A stretch of 43,208 nucleotides of DNA, taken from Clostridia bacterium (GTDB taxonomy: Bacteria; Bacillota; Clostridia; Oscillospirales; Acutalibacteraceae). The position numbers were made by a program, and so were the translations under genes. Shown piece after piece: positions 39,713 to 43,208 of the stretch; within the stretch, counting starts at the first letter, position 1, and each line of letters starts with the position of its first letter. The stretch lies in contig JAGAMK010000039.1 in assembly GCA_017624735.1 (NCBI GenBank), forward strand, positions 1 to 43,208, in the 5' to 3' direction. The notes under the pieces were generated by a model. The model made no database searches. It saw only the letters and a program-made list of their open reading frames with translations, and was not told where the DNA came from.

Positions 39713-40657
39713 ATGGCAGAATTTTTAAGTAATGTTTATACATCTTTTACTCAGGTGGTTATTCTGTTTCTTGTGGCAGCAGTTGGTTTTATCTGTCACA
39801 AAACAGGTATATATACTGAAAAAGCATCACGTTTAACAACAAACTTGCTCTTTTATATTGTTGCACCTGCTATTATTATCCGTTCATTTTATGGAATGGA
39901 TTATAGCAAAGACTCTATAAAGGGCTTGTTAATGGCACTTTTAGGTGGTATTTTATTTCACGTTGTGGGAATGGTTTTTGCAACGGTTTTATTCAATAAA
40001 AAAGGACAGGAAACAGCAAGTATTTTTAAATATGCTTGTTGTTACGGAAATGTAGGATATATGGCTTTGCCTTTAGCACAAGCGATTTTGGGTGATGAGG
40101 GTGTATTCTATTGTTCAGTCATTCTCGTGCCATTCAACGTTCTTTCATTTACACACGGCGTTGGAATAATGCAGAAAAAAGAAGAAAAGAGCAAAATTAA
40201 TATAAAGAAATTGATTGTAAATCCGGGCGTAATTGGCGTTGCAATCGGATTACCGATTTTCTTGTTGCAAGTTGAATTGCCACAGATAATTTATTCACCG
40301 GTTTCTTATATTGCAGACCTTAACACACCACTTGCAATGGTTATGTTTGGTACTTACCTTGCATCCGCAGATTGGAAAACACTTTTTTCTGATAAGAGAA
40401 TTTTCGGGTCAGCAATTGTAAAATTGATTTTAGTGCCACTTATTACTATCGGATGCTTAAAATTGTTTGGATATGGCGGAACACTTATTGCAGCTTGTGC
40501 ATTAAGCGCGTCTGCACCAACAGCAAGTAATACAGTAATGTTTGCGGCAAAATATGACCGCGATACAGCAGTTGCTTCAAAGGTTACAGCATTTGTAAGC
40601 GTTTTATCAATCCTTACAATGCCTGTTATGATAGCAATTGCACAAATGCTTGGATAA
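39713..40657 (+). CDS. AEC-family (auxin efflux carrier-type) transporter
   Basis: A 314-residue membrane protein with ten predicted helices. The N-terminal ILFLVAAVGFICHKTGIYTEK, the LLFYIVAPAIIIRSF segment, and the ALSASAPTASNTVMFAAKYD signature near residue 270 are characteristic of the AEC family. Members carry malate, malonate or other small organic acids; which one is not determined by sequence. Its position after citrate synthase is consistent with an organic-acid substrate, which is inference. Start has an AAAGGGAA site 10 bases upstream. Confidence 0.88.
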   Translation: MAEFLSNVYTSFTQVVILFLVAAVGFICHKTGIYTEKASRLTTNLLFYIVAPAIIIRSFYGMDYSKDSIKGLLMALLGGILFHVVGMVFATVLFNKKGQETASIFKYACCYGNVGYMALPLAQAILGDEGVFYCSVILVPFNVLSFTHGVGIMQKKEEKSKINIKKLIVNPGVIGVAIGLPIFLLQVELPQIIYSPVSYIADLNTPLAMVMFGTYLASADWKTLFSDKRIFGSAIVKLILVPLITIGCLKLFGYGGTLIAACALSASAPTASNTVMFAAKYDRDTAVASKVTAFVSVLSILTMPVMIAIAQMLG

Positions 40658-40683
40658 GAGTATTTTAACAAAGGAGTGATTTT

Positions 40684-41010
40684 ATGAAGTTGGTTGTTGC
40701 AATTATTAATAGTGATGATGTTAATGCAGTTATGTCAAATCTTACAAAAGAGGGATACTCAGCAACAAAACTTAATACATCAGGTGGATTTCTTCGTGCA
40801 GGAAATATTACACTTTTAATTGGCGTAGAAGCAAAGAAAGTTGATGATGTTGTTAACATAATTGGTAAGCACAGCAGTCAGCGAAAGAAAATCATGCCTG
40901 TTAATTCTACATATATTGGGGAGACAATGCTTACATCAATGCCCGTTGAGGTTACAGTGGGTGGAGCAACAATTTTTGTTCTTGATGTTGAGCAGTTTTA
41001 TAAGATATGA
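40684..41010 (+). CDS. darA: Cyclic di-AMP receptor (DarA/PstA)
   Basis: A 108-residue PII-like protein that binds c-di-AMP. The N-terminal MKLVVAIINSDDVNAVMSNL and the TKLNTSGGFLRAGNITLLIG segment (Thr/Ser/Gly residues of the ligand pocket) are diagnostic. It differs from nitrogen PII proteins by a swapped loop organisation known for the family. The downstream effect of DarA is still poorly defined. Its start has an AAAGGAGTG site. It overlaps holB by four bases, a gene neighbourhood also seen in Bacillus (darA-yaaR-holB-ricT); yaaR is missing here. Confidence 0.95.
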   Translation: MKLVVAIINSDDVNAVMSNLTKEGYSATKLNTSGGFLRAGNITLLIGVEAKKVDDVVNIIGKHSSQRKKIMPVNSTYIGETMLTSMPVEVTVGGATIFVLDVEQFYKI

Positions 41011-41876
41011 CAAACGAAGTACAGACAAAAGTTGATAAACTCTACAATGAGGTTTGTTCATCAGTAGAGCAAGGTGCATTTCCCCATGGTGTTTTGGTTG
41101 AGTGCCAGAATGAGCGTGATGGTGAACTCTTTGCGCGATTTATTGCCAATTGCCTTGTTTGTCGTGGGCATAATAAACCATGTGGTGTTTGTCAAGATTG
41201 CATAAAGGCACAGGGTAAGGGTCACCCTGATATTTTTGAGACTGATGGCAAAAAAGGAAAGAGTAACACTTTTTCAGTAGATGCAGTCCGTGATGTTCGT
41301 GATGATGCTTTTATTGTTCCGAATGAAAGTGACAAAAAAATATATATTCTGAAAAATGGTCAGAATATGAACGAACAGGCACAGAATGCTATTCTTAAAA
41401 TTCTTGAAGAACCACCATCTTATGTGTTCTTCGTTATAGTTACAACATCAAAAAGCACAATGCTGGAAACGGTTTTGTCCCGTGTTCAGGTTTTCTCTCT
41501 TTTAAGTGATGAGGAACAAATTACAGATAAAGAATTGGCAATTGTAAAGAATATGGTCACAGCCATTCTTAATGTAAACGAAATTGACTTGATGGAGCAA
41601 ACAGCAGTATTTTTGAAAAACAATCAACTTGCAAAAACAATACTTGGATTACTTACAGAAGTTTTCAGAGATGCACTTGTTAAGAAAAGCGGATTTGAAA
41701 GAGATTTCCGTTTTATGCAGGAAAGTGAAAAGGTGAGTAACAGTTTAACTGCGAAATCGCTGATGCAGTTGATAACAGTGTGTGATGATTTGATTAAATC
41801 AATTGACAGAAATTGTAATAATAATTTGCTTGTTGTTCGTATGTGTTACGAATTTAAAAGAGCAATGGGAAGATAA
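41007..41876 (+). CDS. holB: DNA polymerase III subunit delta'
   Basis: A 289-residue clamp-loader subunit. The zinc module is CLVCRGHNKPCGVCQDC (Cys49, Cys52, Cys59, Cys62, Cys65). The ATPase core lacks a working P-loop, as delta' usually does, and contains KIYILKNGQNMNEQAQNAIL followed by KILEEPP and TTSKSTMLETVLSRVQVF, where the arginine finger region is SRVQ. The C-terminal part is the helical collar. The start codon is coupled to the darA stop (ATGA). RicT follows 16 bases after the stop. Confidence 0.9.
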   Translation: MTNEVQTKVDKLYNEVCSSVEQGAFPHGVLVECQNERDGELFARFIANCLVCRGHNKPCGVCQDCIKAQGKGHPDIFETDGKKGKSNTFSVDAVRDVRDDAFIVPNESDKKIYILKNGQNMNEQAQNAILKILEEPPSYVFFVIVTTSKSTMLETVLSRVQVFSLLSDEEQITDKELAIVKNMVTAILNVNEIDLMEQTAVFLKNNQLAKTILGLLTEVFRDALVKKSGFERDFRFMQESEKVSNSLTAKSLMQLITVCDDLIKSIDRNCNNNLLVVRMCYEFKRAMGR

Positions 41877-41892
41877 TAGGGTGACAAAAATA

Positions 41893-42756
41893 ATGGTCGA
41901 GACAGTAGGAATTAGATTTAAAGATGCAGGAAAAATCTACGATTTTGATGCTGATGGTAAAAAATTCAATAAAGGCGATTATGCCATTGTAGAAACTGTT
42001 CGTGGAATGGAATGCGGCATAGTTGCAAAGCCTAATCACGGCACAAACGAGGATGATATCAACAAACCATTAAAAAAGGTAATCCGTGTTGCGACGGAGG
42101 AAGATATTAAAACCTTGCACGAGAATAAGGAAAAAGAAAAAGAGGCATTTAAAATCTGCGAAGGCAAGATTGAAGCACATGGACTCCAGATGAGCCTTGT
42201 TGATGTTGAATATACTTTTGACCGTAGCAAACTTCTTTTCTATTTTACTGCAGATGGTCGTGTGGATTTCCGTGAATTGGTTAAGGATTTGGCATCTGCA
42301 TTCAGAACAAGAATTGAGCTTCGTCAGATTGGTGTACGTGATGAATCCCGTATGGTTGGTGGATTTGGTATCTGTGGCAGACCATTCTGTTGTAATACAT
42401 TTTTAAACGATTTCCAGCCTGTTTCAATTAAAATGGCAAAGGAACAAGGTCTTTCACTTAACCCGACAAAAATCAGCGGTACTTGCGGAAGACTTATGTG
42501 TTGCTTAAAGTACGAGCAGGATACTTATGAGCATCTTTTAAGAGTAACACCAAAAGTTGGTGCTATTGTTGATACACCAGACGGAAAGGGCAGAGTAATT
42601 GAAAATAACCTTATTACAGGAATGCTTAAAGTCACTCTTGACCGTCGTCCTGATGCTGCACCTGCAGTATTCCACCGTCATTCTGTAAAACTTCTCAAAG
42701 ATGCAAAAATAAAAGTTGAAAAAGAAGAATTTGAGGCATTAAAAGGAATTGAATAA
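41893..42756 (+). CDS. ricT: RicT/YaaT PSP1-domain protein
   Basis: A 287-residue protein of the PSP1 superfamily. In Bacillus RicT acts with RicA and RicF as an iron-sulfur complex that affects RNase Y-dependent RNA processing, competence and sporulation. The core shows GVRDESRMVGGFGICGRPFC, KISGTCGRLMCCLKYEQDTYE and a C-terminal VGAIVDTPDGKGRVIENN SH3-like part. Cys161, Cys166, Cys167 and Cys198, Cys203, Cys204 are the conserved cysteines. The start is the ATG at 41893 (MVETVGIRFKDAG) with AGGGTG nine bases upstream. The frame open from 41803 overlaps holB, and a GTG at 41881 is inside the ribosome site. Confidence 0.93.
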   Translation: MVETVGIRFKDAGKIYDFDADGKKFNKGDYAIVETVRGMECGIVAKPNHGTNEDDINKPLKKVIRVATEEDIKTLHENKEKEKEAFKICEGKIEAHGLQMSLVDVEYTFDRSKLLFYFTADGRVDFRELVKDLASAFRTRIELRQIGVRDESRMVGGFGICGRPFCCNTFLNDFQPVSIKMAKEQGLSLNPTKISGTCGRLMCCLKYEQDTYEHLLRVTPKVGAIVDTPDGKGRVIENNLITGMLKVTLDRRPDAAPAVFHRHSVKLLKDAKIKVEKEEFEALKGIE

Positions 42757-42764
42757 ATTAGTAC

Positions 42765-42792
42765 TTGATTTTTCATTTTTATATGCTAAAAT
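42765..42792 (+). promoter_or_regulatory. Promoter of the ferredoxin gene
   Basis: TTGATT (42765-42770), a 16-bp spacer and TAAAAT (42787-42792) lie 32 bases before the ATG. Confidence 0.6.
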
Positions 42793-42824
42793 GATAATAT
42801 ACCAATAAAGGGAGGGTACATAAC

Positions 42825-42995
42825 ATGGCATACAAAATTACTGAAGACTGCATTTCATGCGGCGCTTGCGCAGCAGATTGCCCAGTTGAAGCTATTTCTG
42901 AAGGCGACGGCATCTATGTAATCGACGCTGATACATGCATCGATTGTGGTGCTTGTGCTGATAGCTGCCCTGTTTCAGCACCAGTTGCAGACTAA
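42825..42995 (+). CDS. 2[4Fe-4S] ferredoxin, clostridial type
   Basis: A 56-residue electron carrier. Two CxxCxxCxxxC motifs provide the cluster ligands: Cys9, Cys12, Cys15, Cys19 and Cys38, Cys41, Cys44, Cys48. Each is followed by the usual proline (CP). The chain starts MAYKITEDCISCGACAADCP and is acidic, as for the low-potential ferredoxin that serves pyruvate:ferredoxin oxidoreductase and hydrogenase in anaerobes. The start has a GGGAGGG site 8 bases upstream. It has its own promoter and terminator, so it is monocistronic. Its codon use is biased like that of highly expressed genes. Confidence 0.96.
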   Translation: MAYKITEDCISCGACAADCPVEAISEGDGIYVIDADTCIDCGACADSCPVSAPVAD

Positions 42996-43012
42996 TTAAC
43001 AATAAAAAGAAC

Positions 43013-43044
43013 CGCCGAAGCAATTCCGCTTCGGCGATTTTTTT
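43013..43044 (+). terminator. Intrinsic terminator after the ferredoxin gene
   Basis: A 9-bp stem CGCCGAAGC / GCTTCGGCG closes an AATTCC loop and is followed by ATTTTTTT. Confidence 0.95.
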
Positions 43045-43068
43045 ATTATTGCAAATATAATGAACAGA

Positions 43069-43208
43069 CAAATTTGAATTTGTCGGGCTCATCTGATTTC
43101 TTGTCTCCCCTGAAAGGGGAGATGTCACGAAGTGACAGAGGGGTTATAATAATGTGCAAATAAACCCCTCAGTCTTGCCTTCGGCAATCCAGCTCCCCTT
43201 TCAGGGGA
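43069..43208. repeat. Composite palindromic element, left part (cut by window end)
   Basis: It begins with the terminal repeat CAAATTTGAATTTGTCGGG (43069-43087), of the same family as the ends at 27622-27640 and 203-220. It continues with CTCCCC-TGAAA-GGGGAG, GTCAC-GAA-GTGAC and the mirrored CTTGCC-TTC-GGCAA, then CTCCCCTTTCAGGGGA at the edge. The right end is outside the window. Confidence 0.65.

Overview
The window looks like chromosomal DNA from a low-GC, endospore-forming, anaerobic member of the Clostridia, probably a gut Oscillospirales or Ruminococcaceae-type organism. The evidence is AT-rich DNA with strong Shine-Dalgarno sites, SigA-like promoters, a complete spoIIAA-spoIIAB-sigF operon and spoIID, a c-di-AMP receptor next to holB and ricT, a clostridial 2[4Fe-4S] ferredoxin, and many short palindromic repeats. 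The genus assignment is an inference; no 16S rRNA is present.

Layout. Positions 1-4900 hold the str operon (rpsL, rpsG, fusA, then tuf from its own promoter). Positions 4900-10600 hold a composite repeat, a DUF896 gene and a divergent type IIA topoisomerase pair (B subunit, then A subunit). Between those two topoisomerase genes sits a small four-helix-bundle gene flanked by inverted GCAAAA-rich repeats. Positions 10600-17200 hold a YfjL-like membrane-anchored protein, secG, tRNA-Lys, a GH4 alpha-galactosidase, a Rieske flavoprotein, an esterase/hydrolase pair on the minus strand and a divergent XRE regulator. Positions 17200-22600 hold a DtxR/MntR regulator overlapping two large flavoproteins, then a zinc-ribbon/PASTA membrane protein whose kinase domain has lost its catalytic residues. 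A 346-bp hairpin-rich element with terminal inverted repeats follows. Positions 22600-26300 are on the minus strand: a DUF5696-type lipoprotein and the spoIIA operon. Positions 26370-36220 hold an asparaginase, tRNA-Arg with a degenerate copy of its 3' end just downstream, then nadB-nadC-folC-GH38 alpha-mannosidase-BspA-like LRR protein, apparently one transcription unit. Positions 36270-43208 hold spoIID (minus), citrate synthase, an unknown membrane protein, an AEC transporter, darA-holB-ricT, a ferredoxin and another repeat.

Functional links. The early genes are translation core. spoIIAA/AB/sigF controls the forespore sigma factor and spoIID acts in engulfment. nadB and nadC are NAD biosynthesis without nadA nearby. 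darA-holB-ricT keeps part of the gene order known from Bacillus subtilis. The accessory signal is in the repeats and inserted units: a recurrent element family with AAATT..TTGTCGGG ends (four examples, two of them cut by the window edges), the hairpin-array element, a tandem AAATTG-ended repeat, and the four-helix cassette.

Limits. Promoters, terminators and repeats were read by eye. Family names come from recognised motifs, not from searches.
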